A DNA stretch of 64,000 nucleotides. Source: JANMZO01 sp963763135 (lineage in GTDB: Bacteria; Actinomycetota; Acidimicrobiia; Acidimicrobiales; JANYDT01). How positions within the stretch are numbered: position 1 is the first letter of the stretch; every line of letters begins with the position of its first letter. The notes below the pieces were generated by a model. The model did not search any database and was not told where the DNA came from. It was given only the letters and a program-made list of their open reading frames with translations. The stretch is from the NCBI GenBank assembly GCA_963763135.1, contig CAVXNJ010000005.1, positions 248,001 through 312,000 of the forward strand, in the 5' to 3' direction. Shown here one piece after another: positions 1 to 8,227 of this stretch. Position numbers and translations under genes: made by a program.

Positions 1-123
1 TACGACCTTGGGGTTGTGGTCAGCTCCGATCACCGACATTCCCTGGCGGGCAAACTGCACGCCAAGCGGGAGTCCGATCTTGCCGAGCCCCACAATCGTG
101 ACCCGATATTGCTTCTCATTCAC
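1..123 (-). CDS. Nucleotide-sugar dehydrogenase, N-terminal fragment (runs off the window)
   Basis: Only the first 41 codons are present; the rest lies left of base 1. The fragment begins at a GTG (121-123) with a GGGAG ribosome-binding site eight bases upstream. It encodes a strand followed by GLGKIGLPLG, the dinucleotide-binding turn of the UDP-glucose/GDP-mannose dehydrogenase family (WecC, TviB or Ugd type), which oxidises NDP-sugars to uronic acids for capsule or exopolysaccharide. It follows a glycosyltransferase on the same strand, which fits a cell-surface polysaccharide locus. Substrate specificity cannot be judged from the Rossmann turn alone. Confidence 0.75.
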   Translation of the reverse strand, partial: MNEKQYRVTIVGLGKIGLPLGVQFARQGMSVIGADHNPKVV

Positions 124-430
124 TTCAATCGCTCCCAAGGAAGGTAGACGCTGGCTTCCCAGCGGGTTGTCCATAATGAATTCGGTCCGATGGGGTTTTC
201 AAGAGTCGAATTACCCTTGGCCACGCCGATGGAAAGATTCGCCGAAGGGCGACCGGTGAAAACCTTCAGAGAGTGATGCCACAGGTCCCAATTGGCGCAT
301 CTCGTCTCCGTCCGTGGTCAAATGTCGCTCTAACGGAATTGCATTACCTACTCGTCTTCGGCAAATCCCTTGGTCTTCTGGAGCGCGTCTTCGTTGGAGC
401 GGCCAAACGGTGACCCCGGCTCGACGAGCC
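124..430. other. Gene-free interval between two minus-strand genes
   Basis: No convincing coding sequence. A small hairpin is visible at 149-164 (CGCTGG / CCAGCG, four-base loop) but without a T-run. The interval separates the glycosyltransferase from the dehydrogenase and probably holds the latter's promoter. Confidence 0.5.
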
Positions 431-1375
431 CTAGCGACGGGCTTTGCGGCGGAGTTCGTCGAAGAACAATTGGACGGCGAACCGACCACACGCGACGCGC
501 TCTGCCTTCGACGAATCGCTTTGTCGAATAACACCTTTGTACAGATCAAGGGCGCGTGCGGCACCTTGGCCGCGGACCGAATTCAGCCGATCGCCGAGCA
601 CCGTTTTTGCTGGGACGGATTGCAGGAATCGATCCTTCACGCCCCATTCGAGAGGAATCATGCTCGATGTGTGCGACGCGCTCCCGTACATCCAGCCCTG
701 TTTCGAACTCTCTGTTTGGTTGTGGGTTCGAATGGCCGAGAGCGGCTCGTCCAGCAAGATGACCGGGCCGGCACAGGCGACGCGTAGAAAGAACCCGATG
801 TCGGACGCCATCGCGTCCTGCTCGTAGAAGGCGGCCGAGCATGCGGCCTCACGCCGGAACATACTCGCCGACAGGTGAACCGGTGACATGTGGGAAATCA
901 CGTGAGCTACAAAGTCAGCCGACGAAAGGGTTCCAGCCGGGAACAGGGTCCACGCCCGGTCCTGAATTTCGTGTCCGTCGCTATCCAACACGGCGTAGTT
1001 CACGGCAAAGATGCTCGCTCGCGGTTCCGCATTCAAGGCTGCCACGGCTCGCTCCATGAACGTCGGCCGATACACGTCGTCATCTTGCATGACACAAACG
1101 AGAGGCGTCGTTGCGGCCGAAAGCGCCCGTTGGTGATTCTCGTTGAAGCTGAGATCGCGCAGCGGAGGAAGGTACTCCACGACTCCGTCACCGTACGACT
1201 CGCAGAGTTCGCGAACGGCTGCGGCATTCTTCTGCGAGTTGTCCACCACCACGAGACGACTGGGCGGCCGGGTCTGGGCAAGCACCGAGTCGATCGCAAA
1301 GCCGAGGTAGGTCGTTCGGTCGCGTGTGGGAATGACGACGGTCACATCCGTCGACGGCGGCGTTTCTTGCATCAT
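431..1375 (-). CDS. Family 2 (GT-A fold) glycosyltransferase
   Basis: A 314-residue protein with the GT2 signature. It starts with a beta strand and VVIPTRDR (residues 13-20), has the nucleotide-sugar-binding stretch LVVVDNS (41-47), and the metal-binding acidic triad QDDDV (97-101) expected of the DXD motif. There is no membrane segment, so it should act at the cytoplasmic face, transferring a sugar from an NDP-sugar to a lipid-linked or polysaccharide acceptor. A nucleotide-sugar dehydrogenase follows on the same strand, supporting a role in surface polysaccharide synthesis. Donor and acceptor cannot be predicted. The start is the first of two adjacent ATG codons; no clear ribosome-binding site is visible. 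Confidence 0.85.
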   Translation of the reverse strand: MMQETPPSTDVTVVIPTRDRTTYLGFAIDSVLAQTRPPSRLVVVDNSQKNAAAVRELCESYGDGVVEYLPPLRDLSFNENHQRALSAATTPLVCVMQDDDVYRPTFMERAVAALNAEPRASIFAVNYAVLDSDGHEIQDRAWTLFPAGTLSSADFVAHVISHMSPVHLSASMFRREAACSAAFYEQDAMASDIGFFLRVACAGPVILLDEPLSAIRTHNQTESSKQGWMYGSASHTSSMIPLEWGVKDRFLQSVPAKTVLGDRLNSVRGQGAARALDLYKGVIRQSDSSKAERVACGRFAVQLFFDELRRKARR

Positions 1376-1483
1376 TGAATCATCGGATCCTGAGCCATCT
1401 TCTTTACGTGTTTACGGACATCGAGCGCAAGGACTTCAAGCTTTGCCGACATGAAGCTTGTCGAACATCAAGCATGGCGGACA

Positions 1484-2110
1484 TCAGGTTTCCGGGGCCG
1501 TGTTTACGGCGTTCATCGCGCGGTCGAGACCATCAGTAACGACTGCGCGCACCGTGTCAGCGGCATGCTCCACCGCAATGTCGAGGAGCGTCCGGTCGGC
1601 TTTGCCCGGCCGTTTCAACACGTAGTCGGCAACCTGTTGGGTACCCGGAGGACGTCCGATGCCGATGCGCACCCGAACGAAGTCGGGGGTGTGCAGGTGG
1701 CTCACCAGAGACTTCAGCCCGTTGTGCCCGGCCATCCCGCCGCCCATCTTGACTTTCACGCGTCCGGCCGGCAGATCAAGTTCGTCGTGCACGACGATGA
1801 TCGCCCCGGGGTCGGTAACGCCGTGTCGTTTGGCCAGGAGCCGGACCGACTCGCCCGACAGGTTCATGAACGTCTGCGGAAACGCGAGAGCGACCAGGTG
1901 ACCGTCGATCCGCACCTCGCACGAGAGTGCCCGTTCCTTCCCGGCCTTGAGGCGGGATCCAGAACGCGCCGCAAGCAGCGAGACGACTTCGGCGCCGACG
2001 TTGTGGCGCGTGCCCTCGTACTCGGTGCCGGGATTACCAAGGCCGATCACCAGCCATTCGGCCGGTGTACCAACGCGATCGGCCGCTCCCGCTGCGCGAC
2101 GAAACGCCAC
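1484..2110 (-). CDS. pth: Peptidyl-tRNA hydrolase
   Basis: A 208-residue Pth that releases tRNA from prematurely dissociated peptidyl-tRNA. Family landmarks are GLGNPG (residues 23-28), TRHNVG (34-39) with the catalytic His36 (E. coli His20), the TFMNLSG region, VVHDELDLP and GGGMAGHNGLKS. The N terminus is about 16 residues longer than in E. coli, and no better internal start is evident. It lies directly downstream of rplY on the same strand, the usual pth/rplY pairing, and the two are probably co-transcribed. The length is normal for the family otherwise. Confidence 0.95.
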   Translation of the reverse strand: MAFRRAAGAADRVGTPAEWLVIGLGNPGTEYEGTRHNVGAEVVSLLAARSGSRLKAGKERALSCEVRIDGHLVALAFPQTFMNLSGESVRLLAKRHGVTDPGAIIVVHDELDLPAGRVKVKMGGGMAGHNGLKSLVSHLHTPDFVRVRIGIGRPPGTQQVADYVLKRPGKADRTLLDIAVEHAADTVRAVVTDGLDRAMNAVNTAPET

Positions 2111-2154
2111 TGCTCAGGTTCCTGCTTCAGCGGGCCGCCGCGCGGCTGGTTGGC

Positions 2155-2448
2155 TCAGGCGACGACAAAGTCGACATGCGCGGCGCTGCCCCGGACCGGG
2201 TCACGCTGGATGTCCTGGATCTTCACGTTGCGGGAAACGCCGTCGACCACGAGGGTGAAGGGCAGCTCGCGAACCGCACGGTCATTGAACGTGTTGCGGA
2301 GTTCGCGGTGGTCGACCGAGAGCGAGATGGGGGTTTCGATGCCCTTGCCGTAGAGCACCGCCGGGACCTTGCCTGAGGCACGGAGGCGACCCGCTGAACG
2401 CGAGCCCGAAGTCGTGCGAAGCTCTGCGGTGAACGTGATGTCGGCCAT
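2155..2448 (-). CDS. rplY: Ribosomal protein bL25, short single-domain form
   Basis: A 97-residue bL25 that binds 5S rRNA. The start is the ATG at 2446-2448, preceded by AGAGGA at proper spacing; the open frame extends further upstream but has no support there. The sequence contains the usual RxxGRLRASGKVPAVLYG segment and ends HVDFV. Most actinobacterial homologues are the two-domain CTC/TL5 form of about 200 residues; this one lacks the C-terminal beta domain and resembles the E. coli form in size. It sits in the conserved glmU-prs-rplY-pth order, although a metallophosphoesterase on the opposite strand separates it from prs. Confidence 0.93.
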   Translation of the reverse strand: MADITFTAELRTTSGSRSAGRLRASGKVPAVLYGKGIETPISLSVDHRELRNTFNDRAVRELPFTLVVDGVSRNVKIQDIQRDPVRGSAAHVDFVVA

Positions 2449-2629
2449 GGCAATTTCCTCTGGGCTAAAACTCGTGGTTTGGCTGAAGTTCGTGATTTGG
2501 AATGGTCGAATCGGACCGTTACAACGAACGTAAGAGCATAGACGACGATCGGACCACCGGTTTTCAGCCCGGAACCGACTGCCGCTCAACCCGGACCGCC
2601 TGCCGCTCAACCCCTGCCCTGGAAGCGTC

Positions 2630-2635
2630 GATACT
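2630..2635 (+). promoter_or_regulatory. Putative -10 element, leaderless start of metallophosphoesterase
   Basis: GATACT ends six bases before the ATG at 2642. This matches the spacing seen before many genes in this window and predicts transcription starting at or next to the start codon. Confidence 0.4.
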
Positions 2636-2641
2636 TCGGCC

Positions 2642-3616
2642 ATGGCTCGGCGCTCAACATTTGGCCTCGTGGCGTTCCTCGGAATCGCCGTCCTGAGTGG
2701 ATTGCTGCGTGGACCCCTGCCAACCGCCGCCGCAACGAAACAGCCAACCGCCGCCGCAACGAAACAATTGACACCGAAGCGGCGAATGGTCACCGTGGCC
2801 GTCGTGGGGGATGTGGCGTGTGCCCCGGACACGGCCAGGAGCGAGACGGAGTGCCACGACCGCGAGGTGGCTGACATGATCCAATCCGACCCCGAGATCG
2901 CGCAGGTGCTCCTCCTCGGCGATCTGCAATACGACAGCGGAGAGCGTTCTGCGTTTGCCGCGTCGTACGACAAGAACTTCGGCAGGTTCTTGAACCGCGC
3001 GCTTCCCGTTCCGGGAAACCATGAGTATGCGAGCGGTTCCGCCGACGGCTACTTCAGCTACTTCGGGGCGTCGTCTCATCCCGAGTCGAAGGGCTACTAC
3101 TCCGTCGACCTCGGGGCGTGGCACGTGGTGGCGTTGAACTCGAACTGCGACTACGTGTCGTGTTCCGGTGATTCGACCCAGGTCGACTGGCTCAGGGCGG
3201 ATCTCGCCTCGACCACGAAGCCGTGCATCGCGGCCATGTGGCACCATCCGCGCTTCAGCTCCTCCACCCACGGCAACGACGTCCGCTCCGCCGCGTTCTG
3301 GACCGAGCTTCTGGCGGCCCGCGCCGACCTCGTGTTGACCGGCCACGACCACATCTACGAGCGATTCGCGCCGCAAGACGGTGAGGCGAACGCCAGCCCC
3401 ACCGGGCTTCGCGCGTTCGTCGTCGGAACCGGCGGCCGGTCGCTCTACGGGGTCGAAAACCTGCGCGCCAACAGCGTGAAGCGCATCACGGGATTCGGGT
3501 TTCTCCGACTGGAACTCGCGAACGGCAGCTACCGCTGGAAGTTCGTCGGCGATGGAACGACCGTGACCGACACCGACGCCGGCGCCGCGAAGTGCCTCAA
3601 AAAGCCCCGCCACTAA
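2642..3616 (+). CDS. Secreted calcineurin-like metallophosphoesterase
   Basis: A 324-residue exported phosphatase. An N-terminal hydrophobic signal (about residues 1-30) is followed by the metallophosphoesterase motifs in order: GDVAC (Asp57), GDLQYD (Asp94), GNHEY (Asn126-His127), WHHP (His201/202) and GHDH (His235, His237). These build a dinuclear metal centre hydrolysing phosphomonoesters or diesters outside the membrane; the overall layout resembles the secreted purple-acid/alkaline phosphatase branch. Residues 28-42 contain a tandem repeat (TAAATKQP) that is a 24-base exact duplication in the DNA, giving a flexible linker after the signal. It is inserted between rplY and prs on the opposite strand. 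Substrate unknown. Confidence 0.9.
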   Translation: MARRSTFGLVAFLGIAVLSGLLRGPLPTAAATKQPTAAATKQLTPKRRMVTVAVVGDVACAPDTARSETECHDREVADMIQSDPEIAQVLLLGDLQYDSGERSAFAASYDKNFGRFLNRALPVPGNHEYASGSADGYFSYFGASSHPESKGYYSVDLGAWHVVALNSNCDYVSCSGDSTQVDWLRADLASTTKPCIAAMWHHPRFSSSTHGNDVRSAAFWTELLAARADLVLTGHDHIYERFAPQDGEANASPTGLRAFVVGTGGRSLYGVENLRANSVKRITGFGFLRLELANGSYRWKFVGDGTTVTDTDAGAAKCLKKPRH

Positions 3617-3627
3617 ACCTTCGTACA

Positions 3628-3666
3628 TGTAGCCGTACACGTCGCCTGGTGGCAGCAACGGCTACA
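3628..3666. terminator. Inverted repeat between convergent genes, probable bidirectional terminator
   Basis: A nine-base arm TGTAGCCGT (3628-3636) pairs with ACGGCTACA (3658-3666) across a 21-base loop. It lies between the convergent metallophosphoesterase and prs genes. No long T-run follows. Confidence 0.4.
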
Positions 3667-3678
3667 TAAACGCCGATT

Positions 3679-4650
3679 TCAGGACTGGTTTTCTCCGCCG
3701 AAGATTTCTGAGACCGAGGCGTCTTCAAATACGGCGGAGATGGCGTCGGCCAGGAGTGGGGCGACGGACAGCACTTCGATTTTGTCGCACTGCTTTTCCG
3801 GAGGAAGCGGGATCGTGTTGGTGATCACGAGCCGGGTCATGGCCGAGTTCTTGATTCGGTCGATGGCCGGGCCCGACAGAACACCGTGGGTCGCGACGGC
3901 GAGCACTTCGGTGGCACCGGCTTTCTTCAGCAGGTCGGCGGCACCGCAGATGGTGCCCGCGGTGTCGACCATGTCGTCGACGAGAACACAAACCCGACCG
4001 GCCACATCGCCCATGATGTCGATGGCGTCGGACTGGTTCACGGTGCTCTTGGAACGCCGCTTGTAGATCGAGGCGACGTCGGCATCGAGGTGCTTTGCGA
4101 AGCGTTCGGCGACCTTCACCCGGCCGGAGTCGGGCGACACGATCACGCAGCCCGGACCGACGGCATACCGGAGATGCTCCACGAGCACCGGCATCGCGGT
4201 GAGGTGGTCGACGGGGATGTCGAAGAAGCCCTGAATCTGGCCGGAGTGCAGATCGACGCTGACCACGCGATCGGCGCCGGCCACCGTCAACATGTCGGCC
4301 AGGAGCTTGGCCGTGATCGGTTCGCGTCCACTTGCCTTGCGATCCTGCCGGGCGTAGCCGTAGATCGGGCACACCGCGGTGATGCGCTTCGCTGACGCCC
4401 GCTTCGCCGCATCGATCATGATCAACTGCTCCATGATGTTGTCGTTGACCGGGTAGGAGTGCGTTTGCATGATGAACACGTCGGAGCCACGGATGGACTC
4501 ACCGAAGGTGCAGCGCATTTCCCCACTCGCGAAGTCGACGAGGTTCGGTTGGCCGAGCGGGATGTTCAGATGGTCGGCCACCTCAATCGCAAGTTGTGGA
4601 TTTGAACGTCCGGCGAAGAGCTGAAGACGCTTCGTTGGCGCAAACTCCAT
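3679..4650 (-). CDS. prs: Ribose-phosphate pyrophosphokinase (PRPP synthase)
   Basis: A 323-residue class I PRPP synthase that makes phosphoribosyl pyrophosphate from ribose 5-phosphate and ATP for nucleotide, His and Trp synthesis. Visible hallmarks are FASGEMRCTFGESIRGSDVF (39-58), YGYARQDRK (98-106), the metal-binding VDLHSGQIQGFFDIPVDHL (132-150) and the PRPP loop VLVDDMVDTAGT (222-233). The start ATG is preceded by GAGGGG. It lies 53 bases downstream of glmU on the same strand, the common glmU-prs pair, and full length is normal. Confidence 0.96.
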   Translation of the reverse strand: MEFAPTKRLQLFAGRSNPQLAIEVADHLNIPLGQPNLVDFASGEMRCTFGESIRGSDVFIMQTHSYPVNDNIMEQLIMIDAAKRASAKRITAVCPIYGYARQDRKASGREPITAKLLADMLTVAGADRVVSVDLHSGQIQGFFDIPVDHLTAMPVLVEHLRYAVGPGCVIVSPDSGRVKVAERFAKHLDADVASIYKRRSKSTVNQSDAIDIMGDVAGRVCVLVDDMVDTAGTICGAADLLKKAGATEVLAVATHGVLSGPAIDRIKNSAMTRLVITNTIPLPPEKQCDKIEVLSVAPLLADAISAVFEDASVSEIFGGENQS

Positions 4651-4703
4651 GGCGATATCCCCTCGGGTGACTGATTGTGCTCGGGCTGGTGTGCTCGTGC
4701 AGG

Positions 4704-5828
4704 CTAACCGGCCGGGCCGTCGCTCCTGAAAAACGAGCCGGTCGTTGTGCCGGGTAGCACCCTACTTCCCGGGCTGAGGGTCGCGTACGGCCCGACGGTC
4801 GCCCCTTCGCCGATCTCGCAGCGATCCGCGACGGTTTGCTCGATCGTGACTTCGTCGCCCACCGTGCAGTCGATGAGGTGGGTGTTGGGACCGATGTCGC
4901 AGCCGCGTCCGATGACGGTGTGGCCCTGCAGCAGCGCACCGGGGTACACCGTGCAGTCGGGACCGATCTGCACGGTGGCATCGATATAGGTCTGGGCCGG
5001 GTCGAGCATCGTCACGCCCTGCGCCATGAGGCGGATGTTGGTCCGACGGCGCAGTTCGGCCTCGGCGGCAGCCAACTGGATGCGGTCGTTTACGCCGGCG
5101 GCCTCGGCCGGATCGGTGACAATGTGCGAAATCACGTTGTAGCCCGCTTCGTAGAGCACGCTCACTACGTCAGTCAGGTAGTACTCGCCCTGGCTGTTCT
5201 CGGGGCTGAGCCGGCGGAGGGCCGGCGCCAGAAGCGACCGCTTGAAGCAGTAGACCGAGGTGTTGATCTCATGGATCTGGCGTTCCTCGTCGGTCGCATC
5301 GCGATGCTCGACGATCTGCTTGACCCGGTTTCCGCGGCCCCGCACGACACGGCCGAGACCGGTTGGATCGGCGACCACTGACGTGAGCACCGTCGCCGCG
5401 GCGTCGGCATCGTGGTGGGCCTTGACGAACGCCGCGAGGGTCTCGGGACGGAACAACGGCTGATCACCGGGCATCACGAGCAGGTCGCCGTCGGCTTCGT
5501 CGTCGATCTCTTCGGCACTGAACGCCGTCATGGCCACCGACACGGCATCGCCGGTGCCGCGCTGGACGTGCTGGGTGACGAACTCGAGCGGCAGTTCCGG
5601 AGGAGCTTCTTCGATCAGGGCTTTGGTGACGCGTTCCGCCCCGTGCCCCACAACGATCACCGCTCGTTCGAGACCCAACTCCGATGCGGCGCCAAGTACG
5701 TGCAACACCATTGGCTTGCCACACAGACGGTGAATCGGCTTCGGTCGGCTCGACTTCATTCGGCTGCCTTCACCGGCGGCCATCACTACGGCAGCCAGCG
5801 GACGGCCGGTTATCGGGGAAATCTTCAC
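4704..5828 (-). CDS. glmU: GlmU-like protein with uridylyltransferase domain but truncated acetyltransferase domain
   Basis: GlmU normally has two activities: N-terminal GlcNAc-1-phosphate uridylyltransferase and C-terminal glucosamine-1-phosphate acetyltransferase. The start chosen is the GTG at 5826-5828 because AAGGAG sits seven bases upstream, giving 374 residues. The uridylyltransferase is complete: LAAVVMAAGEGSRM (11-24), the QHVQRGTGDAV region, MPGDQPL, and a complete NTSVYCF/GEYYLTD region. The left-handed beta helix begins normally but the protein stops at RVLPGTTTGSFF, exactly where the family continues GNFVE and then carries the acetyltransferase His/Tyr/Asn residues. About 75-100 residues are missing, and only 53 bases separate the stop from prs, so a simple frameshift cannot hide the rest. 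Confidence 0.9.
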   Translation of the reverse strand: MKISPITGRPLAAVVMAAGEGSRMKSSRPKPIHRLCGKPMVLHVLGAASELGLERAVIVVGHGAERVTKALIEEAPPELPLEFVTQHVQRGTGDAVSVAMTAFSAEEIDDEADGDLLVMPGDQPLFRPETLAAFVKAHHDADAAATVLTSVVADPTGLGRVVRGRGNRVKQIVEHRDATDEERQIHEINTSVYCFKRSLLAPALRRLSPENSQGEYYLTDVVSVLYEAGYNVISHIVTDPAEAAGVNDRIQLAAAEAELRRRTNIRLMAQGVTMLDPAQTYIDATVQIGPDCTVYPGALLQGHTVIGRGCDIGPNTHLIDCTVGDEVTIEQTVADRCEIGEGATVGPYATLSPGSRVLPGTTTGSFFRSDGPAG

Positions 5829-5980
5829 GCAAGGACTCCTTGGAGGCGAATGACGAACTCGCCCAAACATCGGCAGATACCGGTCAAAAGCGTAGAGCCA
5901 CTACGAAGTCTTGCGGTGCAGCCACCCGCCTGACGTCATCGGTCGGGTGGTCAGGCCGGACGTTGTGGTGCATCACGTAG

Positions 5981-6051
5981 TTCGCGGGGAAGGACTCGAA
6001 CCCTCATTCTCTGGACCAAAACCAGATGTCCTGCCATTGGACGACCCGCGA
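5981..6051 (-). tRNA. tRNA-Gln (anticodon TTG)
   Basis: Read on the minus strand it folds as a cloverleaf: a seven-base-pair acceptor TCGCGGG/CCCGCGA, D arm GTCC/GGAC, anticodon stem TCTGG/CCAGA with loop TTTTGGT (anticodon TTG, reading CAA), and T arm GAGGG/CCTTC with loop TTCGAGT. The discriminator base is A; CCA is not encoded. It lies upstream of glmU. Confidence 0.95.
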
Positions 6052-6115
6052 TCGGGCTGATGGATGATATCAGCGAAGAGGGTCGCTCCCGCCGGACCAA
6101 ATCTCCGTGCGACCC

Positions 6116-6970
6116 CTATTCGGTTGATCCTTTGGCGGCAACCACGAACATTGAATCGCCCATGTGGATCTTCGGTCCGATAGCGGCCAGCGGAAGCATC
6201 ACCACCGTCGACAGCATGCGTTTCACATCTCGGGTCAGGCCAAAGCTGTAGCCGAGGTCAATCAGGTCATCCACGATTGCGGTCACGGAAAACCCGTGGC
6301 GCATGCACAGGTCCGTGATGGTCTTCTTCCCGTACTGCTGAAGGTGATAGGGCGGTTCCGGGTGACCCCACCACCCCGTGATCGGTGCCATACGAAGCGA
6401 GACGCGCGGGTACAGGCCATCGACCGCGGGCGTCGCCATGATCAGCAGGCCACCGGGGCGCAGCAACTCGGACACCCGGACGAGCACGGCGCCGGGTTCG
6501 GGCAGGTGTTCGACTACGTCCCACATCGTCACGACGTCGAACGACCCGGCCGGCCAGGGGGCATCGTCGACGGTGCCGGTCACGACGTCGAGCCCGTGCA
6601 CCGACCGGGCGGTTTCCGCGCTTCGACTCGACAGTTCAACACCGGAGGTGGACCATCCGCGGTCGCGGACGTTGCGCAGGAAGTAGCCGTCTGAGCACCC
6701 AATGTCGAGAACGCGGCCCTTCGTCGGGCTGAAGCGCTCCAACACCTCGGAGTGGACCGCGGCTCGGGCGGTGAAGGACTTCGTGCGCTGCTCAGATTCC
6801 GTGTGATAGTCGTCGGAATCGTAGAGAGCGGCCAGTTCGTCAGGAGTTGGAAGGTCGCGTACGAACACCAGATCGCAGTCGACGCAACGAACCAGGGTAT
6901 GACCATCTTTCACGTAGACGGTCAAATGGTTCTCGCTTGAGCACGTTGGGCACGGTCGCACGGTTCTCAT
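6116..6970 (-). CDS. SAM-dependent methyltransferase with N-terminal zinc ribbon
   Basis: A 284-residue protein. The N terminus has two CxxC knuckles (CPTC near residue 7 and CVDC near 29), a small zinc ribbon that often precedes class I methyltransferases. The Rossmann core has VLDIGCSDGYF (motif I, SAM-binding), an acidic position in GVELSS, FDVVTMWDVVEHL (motif IV region) and LLRPGGLLIM. The acceptor is unknown; proteins of this layout act on polysaccharide or secondary-metabolite intermediates. It is a stand-alone gene between tRNA-Gln and the mtr operon. Its C terminus has a hydrophobic stretch (about 250-265) but no clear membrane anchor. Confidence 0.82.
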   Translation of the reverse strand: MRTVRPCPTCSSENHLTVYVKDGHTLVRCVDCDLVFVRDLPTPDELAALYDSDDYHTESEQRTKSFTARAAVHSEVLERFSPTKGRVLDIGCSDGYFLRNVRDRGWSTSGVELSSRSAETARSVHGLDVVTGTVDDAPWPAGSFDVVTMWDVVEHLPEPGAVLVRVSELLRPGGLLIMATPAVDGLYPRVSLRMAPITGWWGHPEPPYHLQQYGKKTITDLCMRHGFSVTAIVDDLIDLGYSFGLTRDVKRMLSTVVMLPLAAIGPKIHMGDSMFVVAAKGSTE

Positions 6971-7102
6971 TGCTCAAATACTTTCGTTGGCTCAGTGGCT
7001 CGCGCCTTCTGCGATAAAGGAATTCGGCTGTTCAGGCCCGCTGCTTAACCGGTTCCGGCCCTCGGGTCACGAAACGGCGACGCCAAGGGGTTGGTCACGA
7101 TC

Positions 7103-8227
7103 TCACGACGGCGGAATCGACTCACCGGAAACCGGGCTGTCGGAAACCGGATCGGTACTGTCAACACCGGAATCGACCAGGTCCTGATACGTGGTGAGGT
7201 CCAGCGTTCCGACGGTCTTGTCAGCGACGACCAGCGCGATCGGCGGAAGGGTTCTGATCTGTCCGGCCAACCGCAGCGACTGCACGATCTGGCCGATCGC
7301 GAGCGCCTGATCGGTGCTTGAGAGCTTCCGGAAGTTCTCGTTGAATGAAAGGACGAAGTTGCCGACGGCATCTTCGGTGATCGCCGCGTCGAGTCCGGGG
7401 AGGAGTGTCTTGTACCCGGCCGGTGCTCCCTCGAGGTTGGACTCGTCTTCGAGCGCTGCCAGGTAGAGCTGGGCCGTGTAGAGGGGCGAATCGGAGGGAT
7501 CGCTGCCCTCGAAGTTGACCTCGATCTGACGCAGCCGACCGTTCTTCACGAAGAACACCGGCGCATGGCTCACCTCGATGGGCTGATCGAACGATTCCTT
7601 GCGGACAGGGGTGGCCACGAACGTCTGGTCCACCCCGAGCCCGGCTCGCACCTGGGAAAGCCGCTTTCCGTTCTTGACGAAGTCAACCCGTGAAAACCCC
7701 GGAACCGAGGTGATCGTAAGTACCAGCTGACCCAGCGCCGGCGGGTTCTGGTCATCGATGCCGATCGCGTTGCTGATGTCGAGGGTGACGAGGTCACCTT
7801 CGACCGATTCCAGTTTGACGTCGTAGCCCTCGATCGAGTTCGGGAGCATCTCAAGTGAGTTCGAGTACGACTTCTTGAGCTCGGGCGTCAACGGCTCCCG
7901 GAGCCGGTCGAGCAAACTCTGCACGGTTTTCTCCGGCGAGAGGCTGAGCGGGACGGTGACGAGAACCGGCGTGAGCCGCGACCCACGGAGCAGGAAGATC
8001 GTGCGCTGCTTGACCTGGTTCTGCAGGAACTGCGGGATCCGGTCGGCCGCGATCTTGCGCGCCTCCACGTCCTTCGGGACCGAGCACGCACTGACGACCA
8101 GCGCGAGCACCGCGAACCCACCGGCGACGCGACTCCGCCGCGAGTGACGAGCACCGCCACGGGGACCACCACCACGGGGACCACCACAGGGAGCACCACC
8201 ACGGGAAGCACCATCACACGGACTCAT
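7103..8227 (-). CDS. LpqB-like lipoprotein with GerMN domains
   Basis: A 374-residue exported lipoprotein. A basic, Gly-Arg-rich leader (1-33) precedes a hydrophobic segment and the lipobox LVVSAC, with lipidated Cys48. Two GerMN-type domains can be discerned (about 60-200 and 220-350), each with the TVPLSL/LYLAAL-like strand-helix pattern. It is the last gene of an overlapping operon mtrA-mtrB-lpqB-like (start ATG overlaps the mtrB stop by four bases). In mycobacteria LpqB modulates MtrB; the same role is inferred. It lacks the long beta-propeller C terminus of classical LpqB (about 580 residues). The Gly-Arg leader is encoded by a short DNA tandem repeat at about 8150-8215. Confidence 0.8.
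   Translation of the reverse strand: MSPCDGASRGGAPCGGPRGGGPRGGARHSRRSRVAGGFAVLALVVSACSVPKDVEARKIAADRIPQFLQNQVKQRTIFLLRGSRLTPVLVTVPLSLSPEKTVQSLLDRLREPLTPELKKSYSNSLEMLPNSIEGYDVKLESVEGDLVTLDISNAIGIDDQNPPALGQLVLTITSVPGFSRVDFVKNGKRLSQVRAGLGVDQTFVATPVRKESFDQPIEVSHAPVFFVKNGRLRQIEVNFEGSDPSDSPLYTAQLYLAALEDESNLEGAPAGYKTLLPGLDAAITEDAVGNFVLSFNENFRKLSSTDQALAIGQIVQSLRLAGQIRTLPPIALVVADKTVGTLDLTTYQDLVDSGVDSTDPVSDSPVSGESIPPS

Noticed and set aside
2155..2973. 272-residue open frame as a long bL25
   Set aside because: The upstream part has no family similarity; the ATG at 2448 has a good ribosome-binding site and begins the bL25 domain.
2654..3658. Minus-strand open frame opposite the metallophosphoesterase
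   Set aside because: Antisense shadow of a gene with all five metal-binding motifs and a signal peptide.
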